DNA from: Halotia branconii CENA392
Lineage (GTDB): Bacteria > Cyanobacteriota > Cyanobacteriia > Cyanobacteriales > Nostocaceae
Direction: 5' to 3'
Length of the DNA: 64,000 nt
Assembly: GCF_029953635.1 (NCBI RefSeq)
Contig: NZ_CP124543.1
Span: forward strand, 6,418,367-6,482,366
Below, piece by piece: positions 43,444 through 52,422 of this stretch (position 1 is its first letter; every line of letters starts with the position of its first letter). A program made the position numbers and the translations under genes. The notes beneath the pieces are model-generated. The model made no database searches. It worked only from the letters and a program-made list of their open reading frames with translations, and was not told the origin of the DNA.

Positions 43444-46011
43444 ATGGCTTTCTCAATTAAACAAAATCGTTGGGCTTATCTGTGCTTAAGTATTTTGAGC
43501 TTATGTTTAGCAGTTACCATTACTCCTGCAAAAGCATCTGTGCAATTACTGGCAGCCTCTACCCCAAATGCACAACCATCAATTTCCCTAGTATCCTCCC
43601 AGCCTAATAACTGGTTAGAACAAGGAAGGAATCTCTATCATTCCGGACGCTTCGCAGAAGCGGTGATAGCTTGGCAAATGGCAGTACAAAAGTACCAAAC
43701 TCAAGGCGATCGCACAAACGAAGCCCTCAGTTTAAGTTACCTCTCGTTGGCACAACAAGAACTCAATCAATGGGGCGCGGCTAGACAATCTATCGAACAA
43801 AGTGTAAAACTTTTGCAGATGGGTAAACCTTCTGTTGATGCTATCCTCTGGGCGCAAATACTGAATACTCAAGCGAATTTACAACTACACACTGGCAAAG
43901 CTGAAACCGCTTTAGAAAGTTGGCAACAAGCTCAAAAATATTATGAGCAAGCGGGCGACACAATAGGAAGCCTGGGTAGTCAAATCAACCAAGCACAAGC
44001 TTTACAAAGTTTGGGGTTCTACCGTCGCTCGAAACAGCAGTTGGAGACATTGACACAAAAGCTGGCAAAGATGCCGGATTCGGAAATCAAAGTCAGTGGT
44101 TTGCGATCGCTAGGTTTGGCTTTGCACGCGATCGGCGATACCCGAAGCCAGCAAGTTTTAGAACAAAGTTTAGCCACAGCTAACAAAATTGCTGCTAAAA
44201 CTCAGTTAAGTTCGATTCTTTCCAGTTTGGGGAAAGTTGCCTCTGACTTTCACAATCCAGAAGCAGCATTAAATTACTTTGAAGATGCCGAAACAGTCGC
44301 TACAAACCCAAATGAAGCTTTACAAGCGCGTTTAGCTCATTTCAAATTATTAGTAGATTACGACAAACTAGAATATGCCATTCCCCTGGCATCTCCGTTA
44401 AAACAGCAATTATCGGAATTATCACCCAGTCATAGTTCCCTTGATGCAGCGATTAATTTTGTCGCCACTTTGAATCGCTTAGAAAACCCAGATCGAGTTT
44501 TACCAAGTAAGGATTTGGCACAACTGATGGCAGACACAGTTAAGTCTGCCGAAAAAATTCAGGATGGAACTGCCCAAGCTTATGCACTATATCAGTGGTC
44601 ACAACTCTACCGTCGCACAAACCAGTGGTCTGAAGCACAGGAACTAGCTCAAAAATCGCTCAATATCGCCCGTCAACTCCAAGCTGACGATCTCATTGCT
44701 CAATCGGCATGGCTCTTAGGAAAGTTATATAAGCAACAGGGCGATCGCCAACAAGCGATTACAGCCTACACCGAAGCAGTTAAGTCATTAAAGGCACTGC
44801 GAGGGGATATGGTTGGTGTCAACCCTGACGTGCAATTTTCTTTCCGCGAAAGTGTGGAGCCTGTCTATCGAGAACTGGTGAGTTTACTTCTGGACAAGCA
44901 GCCAACCCAAGCTGCATTAACACAAGCACGGGAATTGATTGAATCACTACAAATTGCCGAACTCGATAACTTTTTCCGCGAAGCTTGTTTAGATAAAGCC
45001 CAGCAGATTGACCAAGTTGACCCCACAGCTACGGTTATTTATCCCATTGTCTTAAGCGATCGCTTAGGAGTAATTCTCTCCAAAGCCGGACAACCCCTGC
45101 GTTACTATGTCACTCAAAAATCTCAAGCTGAAATTGAGCAAACTTTAGATAATTTCTTAGTTGCTCTCAACCCAGTCTCAGACTCAACAGTTCGAGATCG
45201 TTTGTCCCGACAGATTTATGACTGGCTGATTCGTCCAGCAGAAACAGACCAAGCTTTCCAAGACACTCAGACATTGGTATTTGTTTTAGATGGTCGGTTA
45301 CGGAACGTGCCAATGGCAGCTTTGTACGACGGTAATCAATATCTGATTGAAAAGTATGCGGTGGCGCTCTCACCAGGATTGCAATTGATGGCGGCGCGAT
45401 CGCAAAACCATATTGATGCGATCGTCGGCGGTATCAGCCAATCTCGTAATGGCTTTAGTGCTTTGCCTGCTGTGGAATCAGAAGTAAAAGAAATTTCCCA
45501 AACAGTGTCATCTTCGATGTTACTCAACCAAAAATTCACCAGTCAAGCATTAGCCGATCGGGTCAAATCCGGTAGTGCCAATATTGTTCATTTAGCAACC
45601 CACGGACAGTTTAGCTCTCGTCTCGAAGATACTTTTTTACTGACATGGGATGGACAAGTAAATGTCAAGGAGTTGTCCGAACTCCTGAAAAATCGTAGTG
45701 GTAATTCATCAAAAGCGATCGAATTATTGGTACTAAGTGCCTGCGACACCGCAACTGGGGACGATCGCGCTGTTCTTGGATTAGCAGGCTTGGCTGTCAA
45801 ATCCGGTGCGCGTTCCACCGTCGCCACACTTTGGCCAGTCAAAGATAAAGCAGCTCAAATGCTGATGACTCGCTTTTATGACCAATTACGGCGACCCAAA
45901 ATTACCAAAGCTGAAGCATTACGACAAGCACAAATTAACCTAATTCGCCAAACTGATTTCCGCGACCCGTTCTTTTGGTCTGCCTTTGTTTTAGTTGGCA
46001 ACTGGATTTAA
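43444..46011 (+). CDS. Exported TPR-CHAT protein (caspase-like), copy 2
   Basis: 855 residues from ATG 43444 (an upstream TTG at 43420 is in frame). N-terminal signal peptide (about 10-32, WAYLCLSILSLCLAVTITPA), TPR repeats (about 55-460, e.g. GRNLYHSGRFAEAVIAWQMA) and a C-terminal CHAT domain with His720-Cys767 (HLATHGQF; VLSACDTATGDD) and terminal FWSAFVLVGNWI. Same architecture and the same 47-residue His-Cys spacing as copy 1 at 28415, but clearly divergent in sequence, so an older duplication. It follows the frameshifted TpsA by 116 bp and precedes a DUF928 gene, mirroring the first set. Confidence 0.9.
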   Translation: MAFSIKQNRWAYLCLSILSLCLAVTITPAKASVQLLAASTPNAQPSISLVSSQPNNWLEQGRNLYHSGRFAEAVIAWQMAVQKYQTQGDRTNEALSLSYLSLAQQELNQWGAARQSIEQSVKLLQMGKPSVDAILWAQILNTQANLQLHTGKAETALESWQQAQKYYEQAGDTIGSLGSQINQAQALQSLGFYRRSKQQLETLTQKLAKMPDSEIKVSGLRSLGLALHAIGDTRSQQVLEQSLATANKIAAKTQLSSILSSLGKVASDFHNPEAALNYFEDAETVATNPNEALQARLAHFKLLVDYDKLEYAIPLASPLKQQLSELSPSHSSLDAAINFVATLNRLENPDRVLPSKDLAQLMADTVKSAEKIQDGTAQAYALYQWSQLYRRTNQWSEAQELAQKSLNIARQLQADDLIAQSAWLLGKLYKQQGDRQQAITAYTEAVKSLKALRGDMVGVNPDVQFSFRESVEPVYRELVSLLLDKQPTQAALTQARELIESLQIAELDNFFREACLDKAQQIDQVDPTATVIYPIVLSDRLGVILSKAGQPLRYYVTQKSQAEIEQTLDNFLVALNPVSDSTVRDRLSRQIYDWLIRPAETDQAFQDTQTLVFVLDGRLRNVPMAALYDGNQYLIEKYAVALSPGLQLMAARSQNHIDAIVGGISQSRNGFSALPAVESEVKEISQTVSSSMLLNQKFTSQALADRVKSGSANIVHLATHGQFSSRLEDTFLLTWDGQVNVKELSELLKNRSGNSSKAIELLVLSACDTATGDDRAVLGLAGLAVKSGARSTVATLWPVKDKAAQMLMTRFYDQLRRPKITKAEALRQAQINLIRQTDFRDPFFWSAFVLVGNWI

Positions 46012-46199
46012 TTAAGTAATGTTTCTTAAAAAAATGCAACAAAAAAAACCAGTGTTTTATGGAATATCAGCCGTGATTCGGATATAAATAAGATCAGCCT
46101 TCCCATCTTTGAACGCCATTTACAAGTATTCCATGATTTTCTAGCACAGTGATATTTATGTATTTTTTATCACTGTTTTATAAGATGAGGTCAAACATT

Positions 46200-47114
46200 A
46201 TGAAACTTCAACATCTAACTGCTGCATTGAGCGTCATCGCTCTAATTGCCAGCAATACATGGGCTAGTGCCTATGCAGTAACATTTACCCCACCTGCCAA
46301 AAATGGCGCTCCTAGCCAAGCAACTGGAGGAGCGTCTCGTGGCAATCTCTTTACTCCAGCCAAAGGCAATAGTGCGCCGAGGCAAGCCAGTGGTGGTGCT
46401 TCTCGTGGCAACCTCTTTACTCCAGCCAAAGGCAATAGTGCGCCGAGGCAAGCCAGTGGTGGTGCTTCTCGTGGCAACCTCTTTACTCCAGCCAAAGGCA
46501 ACAGTGCGCCGAGACAAGCCAGTGGTGGTGCTTCCCGTGTTGGTACTTACTACTTGAATCCTTCGACTATAGCAGCAGGGCCAGCAGCGCTAATTGCACT
46601 CCTACCCCAAAGCTTCTACGGTACAACGGTGTCCGAGCGCCCGACAATTTTGGTATACCTTCCTGCTTCTAATGCAGACGAAGCCGTGTTCAGCCTCAAG
46701 GATGAAGCTGGCAATACACATTATCAAACAAACATTCCCGTTGCGGGAAAAACCGGAGCGATCGCGGTTAAATTACCAGCCGATGCACCCGCTTTAGCCA
46801 TTGGTAAAAACTACCAGTGGTTCCTAGCATTGAAAGTGGACGGAACGCTAAGTCCAAGTACGCCCTACGTTGATGGTTGGATTCAGCGCATCCAACCTAC
46901 TGCCGAATTGGCAACAGCCATACAGCAGAAAGATAGTCTCAAGCAAGCAGCAGCTTTTGGTGAAAACGGGGTGTGGTATGACTGTGTAGCAACATTAGCT
47001 GCATTACATACTGCCCAACCCAACAACGCAACTATCGTCAAGCAATGGGAAGAACTTCTTTCCTCAGTTGGCTTAAAGGATATTGCAACAGTCCCGTTAG
47101 TAGCATCTAATTAG
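46200..47114 (+). CDS. DUF928 family exported protein with tandem repeats, copy 2
   Basis: 304 residues from ATG 46200, where the signal peptide starts (MKLQHLTAALSVIALIASNT, cut near AYAV). An insert of three near-identical 22-residue repeats (core ASRGNLFTPAKGNSAPRQ; 66-bp units at 46332, 46398, 46464) precedes the DUF928 domain (TTVSERPTILVYLPASNADE, FSLKDEAGNTHYQT, KNYQWFLALK). C-terminus resembles copy 1 (ENGVWYDCVATLAALHTAQP...LLSSVGLKDIATVPLV). The longer frame from 46149 lacks a plausible leader. It follows TPR-CHAT copy 2 by 188 bp. Confidence 0.88.
   Translation: MKLQHLTAALSVIALIASNTWASAYAVTFTPPAKNGAPSQATGGASRGNLFTPAKGNSAPRQASGGASRGNLFTPAKGNSAPRQASGGASRGNLFTPAKGNSAPRQASGGASRVGTYYLNPSTIAAGPAALIALLPQSFYGTTVSERPTILVYLPASNADEAVFSLKDEAGNTHYQTNIPVAGKTGAIAVKLPADAPALAIGKNYQWFLALKVDGTLSPSTPYVDGWIQRIQPTAELATAIQQKDSLKQAAAFGENGVWYDCVATLAALHTAQPNNATIVKQWEELLSSVGLKDIATVPLVASN
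46332..46529 (+). repeat. 66-bp coding tandem repeat in the DUF928 gene
   Basis: Three contiguous in-frame 66-bp units, differing at only a few bases, encoding a basic Gly/Ser/Pro linker. A partial unit precedes (GAPSQATGG) and follows (SAPRQASGGASRV) them. Copy number is likely to vary between strains. Confidence 0.9.
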
Positions 47115-47187
47115 GGACTAGGGACTGGGGACAGAATACAATAAATAATTTTCAATCCCCAATCCCCAATCTCAAATAAGTGTTATG

Positions 47188-47302
47188 GGACTTACGCAAA
47201 AACTCTCTCTAACCCTCTTTAGTTTGTGTCCTTTGTGTTCTTTGCGGTAGCCTGCGGCAAGCCGCTCCGCGTCTACGTTTTTTCATAATTTTGCGTAAGT
47301 CC
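47188..47302. mobile_element. 115-bp MITE-like element
   Basis: Perfect 14-bp inverted ends: GGACTTACGCAAAA at 47188-47201 and TTTTGCGTAAGTCC at 47289-47302. The interior has TTTGTGTTCTTTGCGG and AGCCGCTCCGCGTCTACG fragments of interspersed repeats. The end motif ACTTACGCAA also forms the ends of the deleted IS at 13203-13695, suggesting a shared transposase family. Confidence 0.7.
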
Positions 47303-47364
47303 TGTGTTAGTGGAGTCATGGCTGACGAATACTAATTACTATTATTTAAGCCTCTGACGAAATT

Positions 47365-50142
47365 ATGTGGCGTAAATTCCAAGCTTTCATCCAACGCTCT
47401 CGCAGTATTTTGATTATTACTCCCAGTGTTGCTTTGACATTTATTGTCGGGCAGTCATTGGGACTTTTTAATTTGCCTGAATGGAAACTTCGTGATGAAT
47501 GGATGCGACAGCGTTCCCAAAATACCATCGCTGACGAAATCGTAATTGTCACAATTGACGAACATGATATCCAATCAGTGGGGAAATGGCCGATTCCCGA
47601 CTGGTCGCTAGCACAATTACTAGAAAAAATCACAGCGCAACAACCCCGCGCTATTGGTTTGGATCTTTATCGGGATTTACCCGAAGGCCAAGGATATGAG
47701 CAACTGATAAAAATCTTCCGCAACAGTGCCAATTTGATTGGCGTTGAGAAAATTACTGGGGAACGTGTCAATCCGCCACCAGAACTAAAGAAACTTGATC
47801 GCGTAGGATTAGCAGATTTAGTATTAGATGGCGATCGCCATGTACGTCGCGCTTTACTAACAGCAGTCGATGCCAAAGACGAAGGCCAGATTAAAGCAGG
47901 ATTGGCAACTCTTGTAGCGCTTAAGTACCTAGAAACCACCAAGATAACCTTAGAATCAGTTGACGAAAAGCAACAGAAGTTTCAATTGGGTAATCAAATT
48001 TATCTACCACTCCAAAATCGAGAAGCAGGTTATACCGATGCAGATATCGGCGGCTATCAAATCATGCTTAATTGGTATGGTTCAGAGATGGCGTTTCGCA
48101 CAGTTGCCATGCGAGATGTATTAGCAGGCAAAATTCCCGCAGACATGATGCGCGATCGCATGGTGTTTATTGGCTCTACTGCCGCTAGTACCAATGACTT
48201 CTTTAGTACACCCTTCAGTTCCTCCTTGATTTCTGCCCAAAAACCTACCCCTGGTGTTGTTATCCATGCCAATATTGCCCATCAACTAGTGCAAGGAGCA
48301 AAAACAGGGAAAGCAAACCTGCACGGTGTTTCTGGAATAGCTGTCTCCCTGTGGATTATTTTATGGTCTTTTATCGGTTCTGGTGGTAGTTGGTGGTTAG
48401 CGAGTGCGCGTAGTAAGTGGCAGATACCAGGCGGCAAAATTCTTTGGGCAACTGTCGGCATCAGTGGCGCATTTATGGTTGGTGGCTACGGGATGTTTTT
48501 ATATGGCGTTTTGATTCCGGTGACACCTTCCTTAGCTGCATTTATCAGCAGCGTCATTGCCACAACCAATGCCTATAAACAGAGGAAGTTAGAACAAACA
48601 AATCAGCAACTAGAAATCGCTAATGGTCAACTCTTAGATTATTCCAAAACCCTAGAATTCAAAGTTGAAGAGCGAACTCATGAACTGTTGGAGGCCAAGC
48701 AAGCTGCTGATGCTGCCAACGAAGCCAAGAGCGAGTTTCTCGCCAACATGAGCCACGAATTACGCACGCCGCTCAATGGCATCCTTGGTTTTGCTCAGGT
48801 GTTGGAAGCATCGTCAAACCTGACAGACAAAAACCGTGAAGGAGTCCGCATTATCTACCAATGTGGGACACATCTGTTAATGCTGATTAATGATATTCTC
48901 GATCTTTCAAAAATTGAAGCGCGTAAATTAGAATTGATAGCTACTAATGTAAATCTGTCCGCTTTTTTGCATGGTGTCACCGAGATTTGCAGTATTCGAG
49001 CCGAACAGAAAAACGTTGGATTTAACGTGTTAATAGATGATCGCTTACCAGTTGCGATTCAGGTAGATGAAAAGCGTTTACGGCAAGTGTTGATCAACTT
49101 ATTAGGCAACGCTATCAAATTTACAGATAACGGTAGCGTGACTTTCAAAGTAGATGTACTAGAAACTGAAGATAATAAACAGTCCTCAATCGCTAAGATT
49201 CGCTTTCAGATAGAAGATACAGGTATTGGGATGTCACCAGACCAATTAGAGAAAATCTTTTTAGCCTTTGAACAAGTAGGTGAGGCCGGACGAAAATCTG
49301 AAGGTACTGGCTTGGGACTAGCAATCAGTCAAAGAATTGCCACATTGATGAGCAGCCAAATTCAGGTGCAGAGCTGCTTAGGTGAAGGAAGTCTATTTTG
49401 GCTAGACTTAACCGTACCAGTACCAGTATCCCATGACTGGCATATAGAAACCATTGCCTCAACCCATCAAAAAGTTGCTGCCATTCGCGGTAATGCGCCT
49501 CAAATTCTGATTGTCGATGACGATCGCAATCATCGTTCCGTGTTAACCAGTCTGCTACAAGAAATTGGCTGTCAAACTTTGGAAGCAAGCGACGGCAAAC
49601 ATGGGCTACAGATGGCAACTGAACATCAACCGAATGTGATTTTAGTTGATTTAGCTATGCCTAATATGGATGGTTTTGAGTTAATGGTTCACTTACAAGA
49701 AAATTCCCAAACTCGTGCTATTCCGATTATTGTCTCTAGTGCCAGCGTATTTGAAGAAAATCGGCAACGGAGTTTGCAAGCAGGAGCAACAGCATTCTTA
49801 GCTAAACCTTTCCAAATTGATGAACTATTCAATGCACTGCGAGCAGTGCTAAAAGTTGACTGGATATATACTCCTTCTCAACCTCAGCAATTATCAGCCA
49901 AGAATGAGCGAGTAGCTCGTAATGAATTAATTTTGCCATCTCCGGAAATTTTACAACAACTCTATCATCTAGCAATGATGGGAGATATTCCGGCGATAGA
50001 TGGAATGCTCAAAGAGCTAATTAAGCAAGACACTCAGTTAACTTTTTTCGCAACTGAGTTAAGCAAACTCACTGTTAACTTCCAAACTGCCAAAATTCGT
50101 AAATTTCTCAAATCATTTATAAAAACGGAGTCACATTCATGA
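47365..50142 (+). CDS. CHASE2 hybrid sensor histidine kinase
   Basis: A 925-residue membrane kinase. N-terminal membrane helix (about 15-35), extracytoplasmic CHASE2 domain (about 40-310, RAIGLDLYRDLP; RMVFIGSTAASTNDFFSTPF), three more membrane helices (about 315-400), a coiled coil, HisKA with His464 (MSHELRTPLNG), HATPase_c (NLLGNAIKF, DTGIGM, GTGLGLAIS) and a receiver domain with Asp762 (ILVDLAMPNMDG). A helical tail of about 90 residues follows. It overlaps the next gene by 4 bp (ATGA), so the two are made together and probably form a relay. Sits at the end of the TPS-CHAT island, whose CHASE2 theme it shares. Confidence 0.93.
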   Translation: MWRKFQAFIQRSRSILIITPSVALTFIVGQSLGLFNLPEWKLRDEWMRQRSQNTIADEIVIVTIDEHDIQSVGKWPIPDWSLAQLLEKITAQQPRAIGLDLYRDLPEGQGYEQLIKIFRNSANLIGVEKITGERVNPPPELKKLDRVGLADLVLDGDRHVRRALLTAVDAKDEGQIKAGLATLVALKYLETTKITLESVDEKQQKFQLGNQIYLPLQNREAGYTDADIGGYQIMLNWYGSEMAFRTVAMRDVLAGKIPADMMRDRMVFIGSTAASTNDFFSTPFSSSLISAQKPTPGVVIHANIAHQLVQGAKTGKANLHGVSGIAVSLWIILWSFIGSGGSWWLASARSKWQIPGGKILWATVGISGAFMVGGYGMFLYGVLIPVTPSLAAFISSVIATTNAYKQRKLEQTNQQLEIANGQLLDYSKTLEFKVEERTHELLEAKQAADAANEAKSEFLANMSHELRTPLNGILGFAQVLEASSNLTDKNREGVRIIYQCGTHLLMLINDILDLSKIEARKLELIATNVNLSAFLHGVTEICSIRAEQKNVGFNVLIDDRLPVAIQVDEKRLRQVLINLLGNAIKFTDNGSVTFKVDVLETEDNKQSSIAKIRFQIEDTGIGMSPDQLEKIFLAFEQVGEAGRKSEGTGLGLAISQRIATLMSSQIQVQSCLGEGSLFWLDLTVPVPVSHDWHIETIASTHQKVAAIRGNAPQILIVDDDRNHRSVLTSLLQEIGCQTLEASDGKHGLQMATEHQPNVILVDLAMPNMDGFELMVHLQENSQTRAIPIIVSSASVFEENRQRSLQAGATAFLAKPFQIDELFNALRAVLKVDWIYTPSQPQQLSAKNERVARNELILPSPEILQQLYHLAMMGDIPAIDGMLKELIKQDTQLTFFATELSKLTVNFQTAKIRKFLKSFIKTESHS

Positions 50143-51440
50143 TGACCGAATCTGTTTTACAGACAATGCATATTTTATTGGTAGACGATAATCCAAATAA
50201 TCTGAAGGTGCTATCTGAAGCGATTCAAGGATGTGGCTGGAAAGCACTTATGGCAACGGATGGAGAATCCGCGATCGAACAAATAGAATACGCCCATCCC
50301 GATCTGATTCTCCTTGATGTGATGATGCCCGGTCTGGATGGATTTGAAACTTGCCGCCGATTAAAAGCCAATGCCATCACTCAGAATATCCCAATTATTT
50401 TTATGACTGCTTTATCTGATGCCACAGAAAAAGTCAAAGGACTGGAAATTGGTGCAGTTGACTACATTACCAAACCCTTCCAACAAGAAGAAGTTATTGC
50501 TCGATTAAAGTTACACCTAAAAATTTCTCATCTCACCCGTACCCTAGAACAAAGAGTACAAGAACGTACCGCAGAATTAAGCCAATCTCTGCAAAAGTTA
50601 CAACAAACCCAATTACAACTAATCCAAAGTGAGAAAATGTCCACCCTTGGACAACTTGTTGCAGGTATTGGTCATGAGATTAATAACCCAATCGGTTTTA
50701 TTAGTGGCAATTGCTCTCATATTCAGGAATATGTAAACGATCTCTTGCGTTTAATAAATTTGCAACAGCAAAAATTACCAGATCCAGATCCAGAAATTGC
50801 AGAACTTGTTGAAGAAATTGACTTAGATTATCTGGCTGAGGATTTACCAAAACTTCTTTTATCAATGCAGCAGGGAATTGGTCGCCTCAAGGATATCAGT
50901 CTTTCTTTGAGAACTTTTGCTAGATCTGATATTTCATCTAAGGTGGAGTTTCAAATTCATGAAGGCATCAATAGTACCTTAATGTTATTAAAACATCGAC
51001 TCAAAGACCAAGGCGATCGCCCAAAAATTGAAGTCATCACACAATACAGTGAGCTACCGCCAATTACTTGCTATCCTGGCCAACTCAACCAGGTATTTAT
51101 GAATATTATTGCCAATGCTATCGATGCATTTGATGACTTGCATCAAAATTCTTTAGATCAAGAAAAAGGTGATTGCCAAAACACTATCACTATTACTACA
51201 TCATGCGATCGTCAGCAACAAACTGTTTCAATTTGTATTGAAGATAATGCTCTTGGTATGCCTCCTGAAGTGCAAACGAAAATCTTTGAGCCATCTTTTA
51301 CAACTAAGCCTGTGGGTAAAGGAACTGGTTTAGGATTAGCTATTAGCTATCAAATTATTGTCGATAAACACAATGGACTAATCAACTGCTTGTCAACCTC
51401 TAGTCAGGGAACAAAGTTTATTATTACTCTGCCCATTTAG
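50139..51440 (+). CDS. Response regulator-histidine kinase (REC-HisKA-HATPase)
   Basis: 433 residues, soluble. Receiver domain first (ILLVDDNPNN, phospho-acceptor Asp60 in LILLDVMMPGLDG, T/K residues FMTAL and TKPF), then a coiled coil (about 125-160), a kinase dimerisation domain with His179 (AGIGHEINNPIGF) and an HATPase_c domain (NIIANAIDAF, GTGLGLAISY). This architecture is typical of cyanobacterial second-tier kinases that receive a phosphate from a partner kinase. Its ATG overlaps the stop of the CHASE2 kinase gene. No DNA-binding output gene is adjacent. Confidence 0.93.
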   Translation: MMTESVLQTMHILLVDDNPNNLKVLSEAIQGCGWKALMATDGESAIEQIEYAHPDLILLDVMMPGLDGFETCRRLKANAITQNIPIIFMTALSDATEKVKGLEIGAVDYITKPFQQEEVIARLKLHLKISHLTRTLEQRVQERTAELSQSLQKLQQTQLQLIQSEKMSTLGQLVAGIGHEINNPIGFISGNCSHIQEYVNDLLRLINLQQQKLPDPDPEIAELVEEIDLDYLAEDLPKLLLSMQQGIGRLKDISLSLRTFARSDISSKVEFQIHEGINSTLMLLKHRLKDQGDRPKIEVITQYSELPPITCYPGQLNQVFMNIIANAIDAFDDLHQNSLDQEKGDCQNTITITTSCDRQQQTVSICIEDNALGMPPEVQTKIFEPSFTTKPVGKGTGLGLAISYQIIVDKHNGLINCLSTSSQGTKFIITLPI

Positions 51441-51707
51441 TTTTAACTTACATTCCGCAGGTAAATGAAGAGATTGATGGTATTTTTTATTCATGACACC
51501 ATCAGCATCACAAATAATAGTACAAGATTTAAAGGGGCGACAATAGCCTCTAAACCCAGCCAGATAAAGGTTTTGGATGTACAGACCCCTGGAAAAAACT
51601 GGGTGCTTATTGAGAATTAACTGGATGAGGGTAGTAGAATTTTCTGTGGAGAGCGGTTTTGTGGTCAAAAATAACGGTCTCGTAATTTGACTAAGACCGT
51701 CGAAATA
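51441..51707. other. Gene-free stretch after the kinase operon
   Basis: No convincing gene. A minus-strand frame overlapping the kinase 3' end shows no recognised domain. Likely the outer flank of decayed mobile DNA, since a transposase fragment starts at 51708. Confidence 0.35.
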
Positions 51708-51821
51708 ATGCTGGCATCATTCTATCAAAACTTCTTAGAAAAATACCTAAATAAAGCACAGTTAATCACCTTGAAGATGTTGGTGTGGTTGCTACAAAAT
51801 CAGAAACAGGTCAGGATAGGT
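51708..51821 (+). pseudogene. Transposase N-terminal fragment (IS4-like)
   Basis: ATG 51708 opens MLASFYQNFLEKYLNKAQLI and TLKMLVWLLQNQKQVRI, close to the N-terminal end of some IS4-type transposases; after about 38 codons similarity stops and the sequence becomes the antisense of a pentapeptide-repeat gene. It marks an insertion sequence that was later mostly deleted. Confidence 0.5.
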
Positions 51822-52325
51822 TTATATGGTAAGCCAGCGCGTTGGGCGGCTCTGGATAAGTCTGCGTCTTGTAAGTTGGCTCCGCTCAAATCTGCGCCGA
51901 TGAAGCTAGCATCTGTTAGGTTTGCATTACACAAATTTAGACCTCGTAGCGATAAACCATCAAAGTTTCTGTCTTGTTCTAGTATTGCGCCAAGGGAACT
52001 TTGCATAGTAATAAGCTGGGCGGGATTATTATTAGTTGCTTCTTTACTCCCCCTGCTCCCCCTGCTTCCCCTGCCTGCCTCCACCTGTCATTTTTGGGTT
52101 GACAGACCACTAGCCTTGTAGTTACCAACTCTTGAACTACTAATTTTTCTAAATAAGTTGTCTCAACCAGAGCCAGATTCAGTTTTTGAGCTTGAAACAA
52201 CAGGTATGCGTCAAGTTAGCTTGTCTCAAATCTGTGCTTTTAAGTTCGGCTTTTTGAAAATTCGCATCTGTTAAATTGGCATGACGAAAACTAGTGCCAC
52301 CTCTTTGTGTGACAAAAGCTGCCAT
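51800..52325 (-). pseudogene. Pentapeptide-repeat protein gene, broken
   Basis: From ATG 52325 the reading is MAAFVTQRGGTSFRHANLTD with A(N/D)Lxx repeats (DANFQKAELKSTDLRQANLT), ends early at a TGA, continues in a second frame (FQAQKLNLALVETTYLEKLV), and resumes in a third with LRGLNLCNANLTDASFIGAD and LSGANLQDADLS. Between the latter two lies a G/A-rich repeat tract (complement of 52044-52082) like that near murJ. The 3' end abuts a transposase fragment. Pentapeptide proteins form a right-handed quadrilateral beta-helix; this copy cannot make one. Confidence 0.65.
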
Positions 52326-52422
52326 CTGTTACAACAAAGTAAATTAGCTAATAGCCCAATAATAAAAATCAAGGACTGATAAAACAAGCCCTTGATTTTA
52401 CTAAATTATTTAATTTTGTTAT

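Noticed and set aside
46242..46557. Overlapping frames across the DUF928 repeats
   Set aside because: A 66-bp repeat keeps several frames open by chance; only the DUF928 frame has signal peptide and domain.
51393..51668. Possible 91-residue minus-strand gene
   Set aside because: Overlaps the end of the kinase gene antisense and shows no known domain or start signal.
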